The notes under the pieces are model-generated. The model did not search any database and had not been told where the DNA came from. It worked only from the letters and a program-made list of their open reading frames with translations. The position numbers were made by a program, and so were the translations under genes. From the NCBI GenBank assembly GCA_947625015.1, contig CANQMR010000014.1, forward strand, positions 1 through 64,000: a DNA stretch of 64,000 nucleotides, read 5' to 3'. Below, one piece after another: positions 52,324-60,784 of the stretch. This stretch comes from an uncultured Lachnospiraceae bacterium. Lineage in GTDB: Bacteria > Bacillota > Clostridia > Lachnospirales > Lachnospiraceae. Position 1 is the stretch's first letter. Each line of letters starts with the position of its first letter.

Positions 52324-52336
52324 AGATGTGTTGTAT

Positions 52337-52407
52337 GCAGATATGGTTCATCGGTAGAACGCTAGCTTCCCAAGCTGGAAAGGCGGGTTCGACTCCCGTT
52401 ATCTGCT
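52337..52407 (+). tRNA. tRNA-Gly (anticodon CCC)
   Basis: Length 71. Acceptor stem GCAGATA/TATCTGC, D arm GTTC ATCGGTA GAAC, anticodon stem CTAGC/GCTGG with loop TTCCCAA, T arm GCGGG TTCGACT CCCGT, discriminator T. CCA is not encoded. A run of T follows directly. Confidence 0.94.
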
Positions 52408-52442
52408 TTTTTATATTCCATAAAATTATACTATTTGTGCAT

Positions 52443-52480
52443 AAAAAAGGCAAGCTGCCCATCAGGTGCAGCCTGCCTTT
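52443..52480 (-). terminator. Terminator of the repeat-protein gene
   Basis: Stem AAAGGCA-GCTGC with its complement (52446-52458 with 52468-52480, one mismatch), followed on the minus strand by TTTTTTAT. It lies 38 bp after the gene's stop; on the plus strand it could also end tRNA-Gly transcripts. Confidence 0.7.
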
Positions 52481-52518
52481 AATTTGTAAACTATGTAATT
52501 CACTAATATAATAATACT

Positions 52519-53088
52519 CTACGATATTCTCTGCTTTAATTCCCTTACATCAGATTCCAGCTTATTGACTTTAACAGACAACACTTCTACCTCGCTGCTC
52601 GGTTTCTTAGCCTCCAGCAGATTCCTTGCCAAATCGCTGTGCCCTTCTGCAATACGCTGGATGTTAACCCGAATCTCGTTTTCGATAATTAATTCAATCT
52701 TACTTGTTCTTTGCTTGACTTCTTTCATATCGATTTCCAGATTGGATACTTTGTCGCACAATCCGTCAATCTTTCCTACTTTGTCGTAGATCTCGTCAAT
52801 CTTGCCTGCTTTGTCATAGACCTCATCGATCTTGTCTAGCCTATCGTAAATCTCATCGATCTTGTCTAGCCTATCGTAGACCTCATCGATCTTGTCTAGC
52901 CTATCGTAGATCTCATCGATCTTGCCTATCCTGTCATAGACTTCATCGATCTTTCCTACTTTTTCATAAATCTCATCGATCTTGCCTATCCTGTCGTAGA
53001 CTTCATCGATCTTTCCTACTTTGTCGTAGACTTCTTCCAGTCTTTCTACTTTGTTTAAAATAATATCCAGCTTTTCGCTGTCCGTCAT
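52519..53088 (-). CDS. Coiled-coil protein of ten-residue repeats
   Basis: A 189-residue protein. Residues ~20-120 are about ten tandem copies of a 10-residue unit, (V/I)YD(K/R)(V/I/L)(G/D)KIDE, encoded by 30-bp repeats; a non-repetitive coiled helix follows (EVKQRTSKIELII, KVNKLESDVRELKQRIS). It has no signal or TM segment. It may be a cytoplasmic fibrous or scaffolding protein. The ATG at 53088 has GGAG 10 bp upstream; the frame could begin at a GTG at 53097. Copy number probably varies between strains. Confidence 0.8.
   Translation of the reverse strand: MTDSEKLDIILNKVERLEEVYDKVGKIDEVYDRIGKIDEIYEKVGKIDEVYDRIGKIDEIYDRLDKIDEVYDRLDKIDEIYDRLDKIDEVYDKAGKIDEIYDKVGKIDGLCDKVSNLEIDMKEVKQRTSKIELIIENEIRVNIQRIAEGHSDLARNLLEAKKPSSEVEVLSVKVNKLESDVRELKQRIS
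52765..53050. repeat. 30-bp tandem repeat array
   Basis: About nine to ten units of 30 bp inside the coiled-coil gene; a typical unit on the plus strand is CTCATCGATCTTGTCTAGCC followed by TATCGTAGAC. Two sequence classes, with TTGTCTAGCC or with TTGCCTATCC/TTTCCTACTT, are interleaved, as expected of unequal crossing-over. All units keep the reading frame. Confidence 0.85.
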
Positions 53089-53134
53089 ACATATCACACT
53101 CCTTTTTCATAATTGCTATACATAAGAATGTGTA

Positions 53135-53164
53135 TTATGGTTTATCTCTGTTATGCTCTGGCAT
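53135..53164 (-). CDS. Nine-residue leader peptide frame
   Basis: In the leader of the repeat-protein gene, AAAGGAGG stands 4 bp before an ATG that opens MPEHNRDKP and a stop. It is 47 bp before the main ATG. It may be a translated upstream frame or simply a remnant ribosome site. Confidence 0.3.
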   Translation of the reverse strand: MPEHNRDKP

Positions 53165-53203
53165 TCATCCTCCTTTCTTTCTCAAAATGCGAACATTGAG
53201 TAT

Positions 53204-53232
53204 ATTGTACACGATAAGAGAATGAATTTCAA
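53204..53232 (-). promoter_or_regulatory. Promoter of the repeat-protein gene
   Basis: Minus-strand TTGAAA (53227-53232), 17-bp spacer, TACAAT (53204-53209), giving a leader of about 110 bases. Confidence 0.7.
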
Positions 53233-53256
53233 GATATAAATAAAATTTTTTGATTT

Positions 53257-54090
53257 TTAAAAAGCCACGATAATTCCTCCGTCATTCGCATACAGGGAGC
53301 TGATTCCCTTTGTATCAATCACAAGGGTATCCTTAAAATGATATCTGGCCTTCAGCTGTTCCTCCACACGCTTCGCCCGCTCATAACAGTTGCAGTGGGC
53401 TACATAGGCCACCCGCTCCGACAAATTCTCTCCCACCTCACCGATATAATCAATCATTTTATCCAAGGCTTTTCTCATGCCCCTGGCCTGCCCCGCCTGG
53501 GCAATTACCCCGTCGATGGCCTTCATATACGGTTTGATATTGAGCGCGCAGGCCACCATGGCCTTCACCCCCGTAAGCCGCCCATTCTTGCGGAGGGTTT
53601 CTAAGGATTCCAACACAAAGGTGGTCTGCATACCGTTTAAAAATGCAGTCACCCGGGTGACAATTTCTGAAAAAGGCAGCCCTTTTAGGGCATATTCTTC
53701 GATTAAATGAGCAATCAAAAGCTGGCCGCAGGAAGCGGATTTAGAATCGAAAACATGGATTTTTACCTCCGGGTGTTCCTCCTGATACATTTTCTTTGCC
53801 AGCTCCGCACTGTTGCAGGAACCGCTCAGATGGGAGGACAGTGTCACTACATAAACCTCCTCTGCGCCATCGTAGCTTTTCATATAGGTTTCAGGCGCCG
53901 GACAGGCTGATTTGGGACATCCCTGAAAAGCCGCCACCCGCATGAGAAAATCCGCCTGGTCAAAAGTAGCGTCGTCCACAATCTCATGGCCGTCGACATC
54001 AATGGTCAACGGCACAGACACAAAGTATTCCTTCCGCAAATCCGCAGGGGTAAAATCCGTACAACTGTCGCCAACTATCTTAAACTTCAT
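53257..54090 (-). CDS. DegV family fatty-acid-binding protein
   Basis: A 277-residue DegV protein. The two-domain pattern shows DSCTDFTPAD at the start, SSHLSGSCNSAELA in the middle and DTKGISSLYANDGGI at the end. In staphylococci the homologues (FakB) bind fatty acids for the kinase FakA; no FakA gene is in view. The start at 54090 is fixed by GAGGTG 8 bp upstream. It is a single gene. Confidence 0.92.
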   Translation of the reverse strand: MKFKIVGDSCTDFTPADLRKEYFVSVPLTIDVDGHEIVDDATFDQADFLMRVAAFQGCPKSACPAPETYMKSYDGAEEVYVVTLSSHLSGSCNSAELAKKMYQEEHPEVKIHVFDSKSASCGQLLIAHLIEEYALKGLPFSEIVTRVTAFLNGMQTTFVLESLETLRKNGRLTGVKAMVACALNIKPYMKAIDGVIAQAGQARGMRKALDKMIDYIGEVGENLSERVAYVAHCNCYERAKRVEEQLKARYHFKDTLVIDTKGISSLYANDGGIIVAF

Positions 54091-54291
54091 AATATACACA
54101 CCTCACAATTCCTAATGCAGTCCATACTCTTTTCAAGGCTATAACACATAGTTTATTATACTACATATACTAGCATGAAATACATCTTTTGTGAAGTTCC
54201 ATTTGTATCGTTTATCGATGAAGTATCTTTTGCAGAATCGCTCTATCCAAAGTATAACTAAAATTCGTTCCTTTTAAACCATACTCCGGTC

Positions 54292-55611
54292 TTATTCTTC
54301 CTTCTTCCATTTGAGAATTTCCTGTAAACGCTCGCCGACCTGCCGCTCCTTCCCCTCGGTTCCCGGCACATAATATCTCCTGTCTGCAAGGGAATCCGGA
54401 AGGCACTGCATCCTTGTTAATTTCTCCTCTGTGTCATGGGCATACTGATACCCTTTTCCATAATCTAACTCTTTCATCAGCCCGGTAGGGGCGTTGCAGA
54501 TATGCAGGGGAACCGGCTCTGCCGGAAGCTCTTTTATATCCGCCTTTACCGCCTCGCAGGCCCGGTAAAGGGAGTTGGATTTCGGGGCCATGGACAGATA
54601 CACCACAGCATGGGTTAAATGGACGTCACATTCCGGCATCCCCAGAAAATGACAGGCCTGATAAGCGGCTACCGCCACAGACAGGGCATTGGAATCCGCC
54701 ATGCCGATATCCTCGCTGGCAAACCGGATCAGACGCCTTGCAATGTACAAAGGCTCCTCCCCGCCGTCCAACATCCGGCACATCCAGTAAACCGCCGCAT
54801 CCGGATCACTGTTGCGCATAGATTTGTGCAGTGCGGAAATCAGGTTGTAATGCTCCTCTCCATTTTTATCATAGAGCAGGGAGCGGCGGTTCATGCACTG
54901 GGACAAAATCTCCTCATCCACATGCAACACTGCCTGCTCGTCCATTCTGCCGTTAAATACAGCCATCTCCAAAGTATTGAGCGCCGTCCGCGCATCACCG
55001 TTGGCAAACCGGGCAATAGCGGATAAATGGGCGTCCTCAATGGATATATCCATATTGCCAAGACCTTTCGGGCTTTTCAGGGCATGCTTTAAAAGTTCTG
55101 TCAAATCCTCCTCAGACAAAGCCTTTAAGATAAAGACCTTGCACCGGGACAGCAGCGCGGAATTAATCTCAAAGGAGGGGTTCTCGGTGGTCGCACCCAC
55201 CAGAATAATACTGCCCTTTTCCACAAAGGGTAAAAAGGCGTCCTGCTGTGCCTTGTTAAACCGGTGTATCTCGTCGGTAAACAAAAGCGTCCGAATCCCC
55301 ATGCGGCGGTTCGCTTCCGCCTGATTCATCACCTCTTTTACCTCCTTGATTCCACTGGTCACCGCGCTAAATTCCACAAACTCCGCCTTGGTCTGGGTGG
55401 CAATAATCCGGGCAAGCGTGGTCTTCCCCACTCCCGGCGGTCCCCAGAAAATCATGGAGGATACCTGGTCCTCTTCAATCAGGCGGCGCAGCAGCTTTCC
55501 TTTCCCGACTAAATGCTTCTGTCCCACATATTCATCTAAGTTGTCCGGCCTTAACCGACTTGCCAGAGGAGCTGTCCGTTCCCTGTCGTCAAACAGGTTG
55601 AGCTGTTCCAT
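54292..55611 (-). CDS. rarA: Replication-associated recombination protein RarA
   Basis: A 439-residue AAA+ ATPase (MgsA/RarA/WRNIP1 group). Walker A is GPPGVGKTT (~57-65), Walker B is LLFTDEIHRFN, and the C-terminal MgsA domain (HLTHAVVYLSMAPKSNSLY, YGKGYQYAHD) is complete. It acts at stalled replication forks. The start at 55611 follows GGAGGTG at 6 bp; a longer frame to 55683 has no ribosome site. It shows no operon partner. Confidence 0.94.
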   Translation of the reverse strand: MEQLNLFDDRERTAPLASRLRPDNLDEYVGQKHLVGKGKLLRRLIEEDQVSSMIFWGPPGVGKTTLARIIATQTKAEFVEFSAVTSGIKEVKEVMNQAEANRRMGIRTLLFTDEIHRFNKAQQDAFLPFVEKGSIILVGATTENPSFEINSALLSRCKVFILKALSEEDLTELLKHALKSPKGLGNMDISIEDAHLSAIARFANGDARTALNTLEMAVFNGRMDEQAVLHVDEEILSQCMNRRSLLYDKNGEEHYNLISALHKSMRNSDPDAAVYWMCRMLDGGEEPLYIARRLIRFASEDIGMADSNALSVAVAAYQACHFLGMPECDVHLTHAVVYLSMAPKSNSLYRACEAVKADIKELPAEPVPLHICNAPTGLMKELDYGKGYQYAHDTEEKLTRMQCLPDSLADRRYYVPGTEGKERQVGERLQEILKWKKEE

Positions 55612-55782
55612 TCCTGTCACCTCCGTAAATTCATTCCGCACTCTGCAAGAGCCGTTTGCAGGAACGGAACCACCTGCAAACATTATAGCATTTTTGGCTT
55701 TGTAATCAATACTTTTTCGTGGGACAGATAGTCACTAACCTAAAACGGCTGGCTTGATGATATTCAGGTTTACTGTAAATAC

Positions 55783-55819
55783 GACAAATCCCCTGCCGGT
55801 TGTTAGCCGACAGGGGATT
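55783..55819 (-). terminator. Stem-loop after the Rpn-like gene
   Basis: Minus-strand stem of AATCCCCTG and CAGGGGATT (55811-55819 with 55787-55795) extended by CGG/CCG across one mismatch, followed by TGTCGTATTTAC. The T-run is poor, so termination is likely but not sure. It lies ~70 bp after the stop at 55890. Confidence 0.55.
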
Positions 55820-55889
55820 CGTAAAATAATCATTGTTGTAATTGTTTGGCTTCGTTGTATTCACTTTTTATCACTTAAGCCAATTTCTT

Positions 55890-56963
55890 TCATTCGGTTT
55901 CGCTCTCCGGATACAACTCCTCGTAAATCCTGTCGGCATCATAATCCGGTGCATATTTTGCCGCCACCTCACAGATGTGTTGAATGTACTCAATGTCATC
56001 TTCTTCTAATTCTTCCGCAATTATCCCGGCGGATTTATTCTTTGCCAGCTTGCGGCAGATTTGGAATATGATTTTCCGGTTAGCGCCCTCAATGCTGCCT
56101 ACCGATTTTCCTTCATCCTCCGCTTTCTTAAGCTGCCTGCGGTATTCCGTTTCCCATGCATACTCTAAAACCTGTCCACCCATAAATTCGTCCACCCTTC
56201 CTTTCATTGTCGTGCTTTTGACGAATGCCTGACTGCTTACGTCCCACATTAACTGCAACAGCAGTACTTTGTCATATTCCCTTATCATATGCTCCTTCAC
56301 CCGGCGGTTTAGTTCCTTCTCAATTGCCTCCAAATCCCCGCCAAGCAGTTCTTTCATGCGGTCTTCCGCCTCTGCCTTTTCTTTCTCATTTTCTATGCTG
56401 TCTTCTGCTGTTCCCGTTTTTGGCTCATATTTTAGTATATAATAAGGCAGCATCATATACAACTGTTTTTCAAAAATTTCCTTCAGGGAATAATCCGGAT
56501 TTTTTATAATCGGAACCTGATATACCGCCTCTTCCCCGCCCGGCAGAACCAGCTTATAGGTAAACTGCTCCGGAGTATTTTCGTTGCTCCGCAGGTAAAG
56601 CAGGGCGGAATTTTGCACCCGCACCACATAGCTTCCTGCCTCTTCCCGCTCCACAAAGTTTACCGCATCCATCCAGTCGTACTCAAAAAGGCGAATGGCA
56701 ATGTCCCCGTTCGGGTTGCTCTCGCACTCCAGATGATACCGCCTGTCCCCTACCTTAAACTTAGAATCCGGAAGGCGGTCCTTAATCCGAAAGCTGTTGA
56801 ATACGCTGGTCTCTATGTTGTACAAGTATTCCACTTCGTCTTCCATGCTGTAATGGGTTCCAAAGAACTCACTTACCATGGGAATATTCCATTTCGGAAC
56901 CCGGATGGTCATGGTCTTAAAGACATTGTCATAAACATGCGGGTTGCCCTCTACGGGTCCCAT
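55890..56963 (-). CDS. Rpn-like PD-(D/E)XK protein
   Basis: A 357-residue protein of the Rpn/transposase-associated nuclease type common in Lachnospiraceae. The likely nuclease core is in residues ~25-125, with the HLECESNPN and RLFEYDW stretches giving the acidic pair; a Glu/Lys-rich helical region and a C-terminal helical domain follow. No ribosome site stands before the first ATG, and the reading frame is open for ~17 codons upstream (giving KKERLRERFKI) without another start, so the 5' end may be damaged. It probably cuts DNA if active. Confidence 0.6.
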   Translation of the reverse strand: MGPVEGNPHVYDNVFKTMTIRVPKWNIPMVSEFFGTHYSMEDEVEYLYNIETSVFNSFRIKDRLPDSKFKVGDRRYHLECESNPNGDIAIRLFEYDWMDAVNFVEREEAGSYVVRVQNSALLYLRSNENTPEQFTYKLVLPGGEEAVYQVPIIKNPDYSLKEIFEKQLYMMLPYYILKYEPKTGTAEDSIENEKEKAEAEDRMKELLGGDLEAIEKELNRRVKEHMIREYDKVLLLQLMWDVSSQAFVKSTTMKGRVDEFMGGQVLEYAWETEYRRQLKKAEDEGKSVGSIEGANRKIIFQICRKLAKNKSAGIIAEELEEDDIEYIQHICEVAAKYAPDYDADRIYEELYPESETE

Positions 56964-57180
56964 GATTTTAAAGCGTTCCCTCAGCCGTTCTTTCTTCCCT
57001 ACCCATTTATGTTAGAAATACTACAGCTTCTTAATCCTACTACTAAAACAAACTTCATAAATTTCTCCAAATCAACGAAATCTACAATAAAAACTCTACT
57101 ATCTTCTTTTATCACATATGTGTTTGAGTCCATGCATGCCCAGATAAACTAATGGACAATAATTCCATTTTGCCCTATCG
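56964..57180. other. Intergenic region at the glycan-cluster boundary
   Basis: It holds ~50 bp of degraded-looking coding sequence before the Rpn-like gene, then AT-rich DNA. No terminator with a proper T-run for the DltA-like gene was found. Base composition changes here from the balanced core to the AT-rich cluster. Confidence 0.5.
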
Positions 57181-58728
57181 TCAGCATTGGGCAGCATCTC
57201 CACTTTCTATGTATTCTGCTGACAGCTTTTTCCTGTCGATCTTCCCATTGTCATTGAACGGGAATGTTTTAAGGCGATAATAAATAGTGGGTACCATATA
57301 TTTCGGAATTACCGAAAGAAGATAATTCTTCATCTCATCTTCCGTCACATCCCCCTGATAAAACAGGACGATCTGCTTCTTTTCATGGTGGTATGAGGCG
57401 CATACATTCGTAATACCTTCTTTCCCCATTGCCACGCTCTCAATCTCACCCAATTCGATCCGGTAGCCAGAATGCTTGATCTGGAAATCCTTCCTTCCCG
57501 CAAAAACTAACTCTCCGCGTTCATTGTAAAACACTAAATCGCCAGTCCGGTACATTCGCTCATAATAATGATCAGAACAAGGGTTCTTAACATACTTCTC
57601 ATTGGTTTTTTCTTCATCCTCCCAGTATCCAACTGAAAGGGAACTCCCATATACACACAGTTCGCCCTGAATACCTGACTTGTCCTTTTCGACCACTCGG
57701 CCATCGGCATCAAGGACAATCAACCCTGTGTTCTCGCAAGCCTTTCCTAATGGCAGAGTCTCATCATCTTTAAACTCTCGATCAACAATATAATACGTAC
57801 AGTTCACAGTTGCCTCTGTTGGACCGTAGACATTTGCAATCATCTTCAGATTGGGAAGGTTTTTCTTCCAGTAATTCATCTGTTTTACCGGCATAACCTC
57901 ACCGCCAAACATAATAAGTGTGACCTCATCTAAGATAACTGATTCCAAGAGCTTAAAATTAGCAATTGAGACAAACGCAGATGGAACCCAGTATAGAAAG
58001 TTGATGTGCCTTTCCTTTATAAAACGCAATACCATGACTGGAAAGGCAAAGTACTTCACCGGGATAATGCCCAGTGTCGCCCCAGTCTTCAAGGTTGTAT
58101 AAATATCCTGAGTGGAAATGTCAAAATAAAATGGAGACTGATTTCCCATGACCGTATGTTCATTGATTTGGAATGCGTTTACTGCCCAGTCCGTATAATC
58201 AATTACATTATGGTTGTTGATAATTACCCCCTTGGGTGTCCCCGTAGAACCAGAAGTGAAAAATGTATACACCGGATCTACATCCAGAATGTCCCCCGTT
58301 AGGACAGATGAATCTCCATATGCCCCAGTTTTTTTCACTTCATCAAGATTGATTAGCCGAAGTTCGCTGTCCGGAACGAAATCCAGGAACTTTTCCTGCG
58401 TTTTCCCATTAACGATCACTGCGGCTGGATGAAGAGTCTCAATTACGCTGACCACCTTCTCAGCAGGAAAACGGGTATCTGTGGGCGTGTAAAAATTTCC
58501 GCTATATAAGATTCCCATAAACGCCACGATGCTATCTATTGTTTTCGGCAAATAGACTAAGATCGGATTTCTTTTCCCTTTCAAGTATCCTCTAATATGA
58601 TATCCGAGATCTATCGCACGTTTTCTAAGCTCTGCAAAAGTAATGCTGTCTTGCTCATCAAAAAAAGCGACTTTGTCTGCATATTTTACCGCACTCTCTT
58701 CCAAATAGGATAAAACGGTTCTCCTCAT
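57181..58728 (-). CDS. DltA-like acyl/aminoacyl-adenylating enzyme
   Basis: A 515-residue ANL-superfamily enzyme of the D-alanine-poly(phosphoribitol) ligase type. Motif A3 is FTSGSTGTPKG (157-167), A5 is NVYGPTEATV, A7 YRTGDLV, and A10 NDNGKIDRKKL with the catalytic lysine. It should activate a carboxylic acid as adenylate and load it on the carrier protein encoded 16 bp upstream. The start at 58728 follows GGAAGGAG. No dltB or dltD gene is in the window, so classical teichoic-acid D-alanylation is not supported; the acid and the acceptor are unknown. Confidence 0.88.
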   Translation of the reverse strand: MRRTVLSYLEESAVKYADKVAFFDEQDSITFAELRKRAIDLGYHIRGYLKGKRNPILVYLPKTIDSIVAFMGILYSGNFYTPTDTRFPAEKVVSVIETLHPAAVIVNGKTQEKFLDFVPDSELRLINLDEVKKTGAYGDSSVLTGDILDVDPVYTFFTSGSTGTPKGVIINNHNVIDYTDWAVNAFQINEHTVMGNQSPFYFDISTQDIYTTLKTGATLGIIPVKYFAFPVMVLRFIKERHINFLYWVPSAFVSIANFKLLESVILDEVTLIMFGGEVMPVKQMNYWKKNLPNLKMIANVYGPTEATVNCTYYIVDREFKDDETLPLGKACENTGLIVLDADGRVVEKDKSGIQGELCVYGSSLSVGYWEDEEKTNEKYVKNPCSDHYYERMYRTGDLVFYNERGELVFAGRKDFQIKHSGYRIELGEIESVAMGKEGITNVCASYHHEKKQIVLFYQGDVTEDEMKNYLLSVIPKYMVPTIYYRLKTFPFNDNGKIDRKKLSAEYIESGDAAQC

Positions 58729-58744
58729 ATTTTTTCTCCTTCCA

Positions 58745-58975
58745 TTACACATTTGCACCATTTTTCTTTAATAAATCTTTTATGGCAGACGCAGTACAAA
58801 AATTATCTGGTATGATATCCATCCCATCGATCTGAATATGATATTTTTCTTCCAACCTCGAAATGAGCGTTATGATATCGAATGAATCAAGGAACCCATC
58901 CTCCACATAATCCTCACTTTCCTTAAAGTTATACTCCGGCCTCACTTCTTTCAACATTGCGTAAATCTCTTCCAT
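58745..58975 (-). CDS. Acyl carrier protein, DltC-like
   Basis: A 76-residue four-helix carrier protein. The phosphopantetheine site is Ser31 in GFLDSFDI, resembling the LDSF site of DltC rather than the DSLD of fatty-acid ACPs. It is placed between the formyltransferase and the adenylating enzyme genes with gaps of 13 and 16 bp. It probably carries the acid activated by the DltA-like enzyme. Confidence 0.9.
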   Translation of the reverse strand: MEEIYAMLKEVRPEYNFKESEDYVEDGFLDSFDIITLISRLEEKYHIQIDGMDIIPDNFCTASAIKDLLKKNGANV

Positions 58976-58988
58976 TTTCTTAATCTCC

Positions 58989-59873
58989 TTATCTTTTTTC
59001 TATTTCCATCGGAACAATTCCGATAGTGATTTTCATGCCATTGTCACTTAAAATAATGCTGTTTGCTTCATGTATCTTTGTCCTCTTGTCTCCGGCTTCC
59101 ATTTCTTGCGTAATAGAATATCTTTCAACACTGTATTCCGTTCCGTCAAGAATCAGCCTCAATTTCGGCATCAGATCCATGCCGCGATAATCATATGCCC
59201 GTAACAGCCTACTGATATGCAGGATAGGTTTGTCCAAATCAAGGCATCCTTTATCTGGTAGTTCTCTAGCTTTATAGACTCTTTCAACTTTCGGATAGGA
59301 AACCTCCCGTCCTTGAATTTCTCTTTCCAGCAGTTCCTCATAAAAGGATTCAAATGCCTCCCGCCCCAACTGCATCCCTTTCCTTGTTATGTCAAAAGCT
59401 GTTGTGGTATCTTCAATTATTATGGTACGCTGGGCAATAATACTACCATGATCTATTTCCTTTGTCACATAATGCCAAGTTATCCCCGTTTCTGTTTCTC
59501 CATTACAAATCACCCATGTCGGGATATTCATCCCTCTGTATGCCGGAAGCAAAGCATAATGAAAATTAATGATTTCTACATTGGGTTGACTAATCAGTTC
59601 TTCCCTGAAAATATACCGGTTGTTTGCACTGATAATCAGTACATTCCGACTTCTTGCATATTTCATCAGGTATTCCGTTATCTGTCCTTTGTCTATGATG
59701 TTTACATATTCCAACCCATATTTATGGGCAAGTTTGGACAACATAGAAACTGTTGGCAGCGCAGTTTCCAATACTGAAAGCATAGTAGTTTCCACTTTTT
59801 TTGCAAGGAGCGCCACACAGTCGCATGCGATTTTATTAGCCCCCATCACTAGCACACTCTCAAATCGCATCAT
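58989..59873 (-). CDS. Formyltransferase-like protein (sugar N-formyltransferase candidate)
   Basis: A 294-residue enzyme of the formyl-transferase superfamily (Fmt, PurN, sugar N-formyltransferases). The catalytic triad is intact: Asn103 and His105 in NFHYALLPAYRG, and Asp141 in KEIDHGSI. It is shorter and more divergent than Fmt and lacks the tRNA-binding C-terminal domain, fitting enzymes that formylate an amino-sugar or aminoacyl group using N10-formyl-THF. Its place among glycan genes supports this. Overlaps the GNAT gene by 4 bp. Confidence 0.8.
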   Translation of the reverse strand: MMRFESVLVMGANKIACDCVALLAKKVETTMLSVLETALPTVSMLSKLAHKYGLEYVNIIDKGQITEYLMKYARSRNVLIISANNRYIFREELISQPNVEIINFHYALLPAYRGMNIPTWVICNGETETGITWHYVTKEIDHGSIIAQRTIIIEDTTTAFDITRKGMQLGREAFESFYEELLEREIQGREVSYPKVERVYKARELPDKGCLDLDKPILHISRLLRAYDYRGMDLMPKLRLILDGTEYSVERYSITQEMEAGDKRTKIHEANSIILSDNGMKITIGIVPMEIEKR

Positions 59874-60685
59874 GCCGCCCCCTGTTCTATTGTTATTTCA
59901 GCATATGAAGATATAGTTATGGAGGTCTTCATTGTGATACCCCCCCAATTCGTATATAACTTCAATGCTGGGTCATTTGTTGTCTTACACCATAGAGTAA
60001 ATCCTTTGAAATTCTTGTGCATATAAAAATAAGCAAGCATAAGTTTTTTTCCTATCTCCTTACTTCTGTATTTTTTATTAACACATAAGTTTCTTATATA
60101 AGATGTTTTGCCTTTATCCTCAAAGATAATATAACCCATTATATTTCTTTCATCCCTAAGGCAGATCACCAATCTATTCTGGATATATGCTCTTAGTTCA
60201 GCATCGGAAGGAATATAATCACCAATAGCGGAAAAGTTAGTTTCTAGCATGTAGCGAATAGCCGGGATATCCATCTCTGTACAATACTCTGCGTCTTCCT
60301 CCGGCAGTTTATTAGGCTCTGAAAAACCTTTTCTTCGAAATCTTGTATACTGAAGAACATCCTTACATTCCATCTTTTTACTGATGTCATATTCCCCCAA
60401 TCCACCCTTGGTTACAATCTCAATCACCACTGTCTCTGTTTCTGTCACTTGGAAATCATTTATCCAACAGAAGTCATCCCCGACAAAATATAATTTTTTG
60501 TATCCGCACTCCTGTTGCCAAATAAGCAAACTCCCTTTTCTCATTTCCGTCCAGAACTGTTTTTCTGAACATTGTTCTCGGAGTTCTTCTATTGTGAAAT
60601 AACAGTTTGTATACTTCTTCTTTTTCCGAATAAATTCAGCATATATTTCATTAACCTGCACATTTATTCCCCCTAACTCTTTCAT
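59870..60685 (-). CDS. GNAT acetyltransferase-like protein
   Basis: A 271-residue protein. The N-terminal ~125 residues have no recognised fold by eye; the C-terminal half is a GNAT domain: motif A at IRNLCVNKKYRSKEIGKKLM (residues ~193-212) and the ending PALKLYTNWGG. It would transfer an acyl group from CoA or, given the next genes, from the carrier protein to an amine. Overlaps the formyltransferase gene by 4 bp; GGGGGAG precedes the ATG. Confidence 0.78.
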   Translation of the reverse strand: MKELGGINVQVNEIYAEFIRKKKKYTNCYFTIEELREQCSEKQFWTEMRKGSLLIWQQECGYKKLYFVGDDFCWINDFQVTETETVVIEIVTKGGLGEYDISKKMECKDVLQYTRFRRKGFSEPNKLPEEDAEYCTEMDIPAIRYMLETNFSAIGDYIPSDAELRAYIQNRLVICLRDERNIMGYIIFEDKGKTSYIRNLCVNKKYRSKEIGKKLMLAYFYMHKNFKGFTLWCKTTNDPALKLYTNWGGITMKTSITISSYAEITIEQGAA

Positions 60686-60784
60686 AATTCTCCCCCACTC
60701 TTTTTAATCAAGTATTTCCTATATTTCGATCATATTTTATCTTCTCTCTAAATTAATTTGTTTTTTCACTGTTTTGCCCAAAAT

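Noticed and set aside
52250-52462. Open frame upstream of the mismatch glycosylase, lengthening it by 71 residues
   Set aside because: It reads through tRNA-Gly on the opposite strand and its promoter, has no ribosome site, and the protein family starts near MAQYQH.
52765-53050. Possible CRISPR-like array
   Set aside because: Repeats are contiguous 30-bp units without unique spacers and encode a protein repeat in frame.
57181-58975. Calling the DltA-like/ACP pair dltA and dltC
   Set aside because: No dltB or dltD is present in the window and the neighbours are glycan-modifying genes; the symbols would imply teichoic-acid D-alanylation that is not supported.
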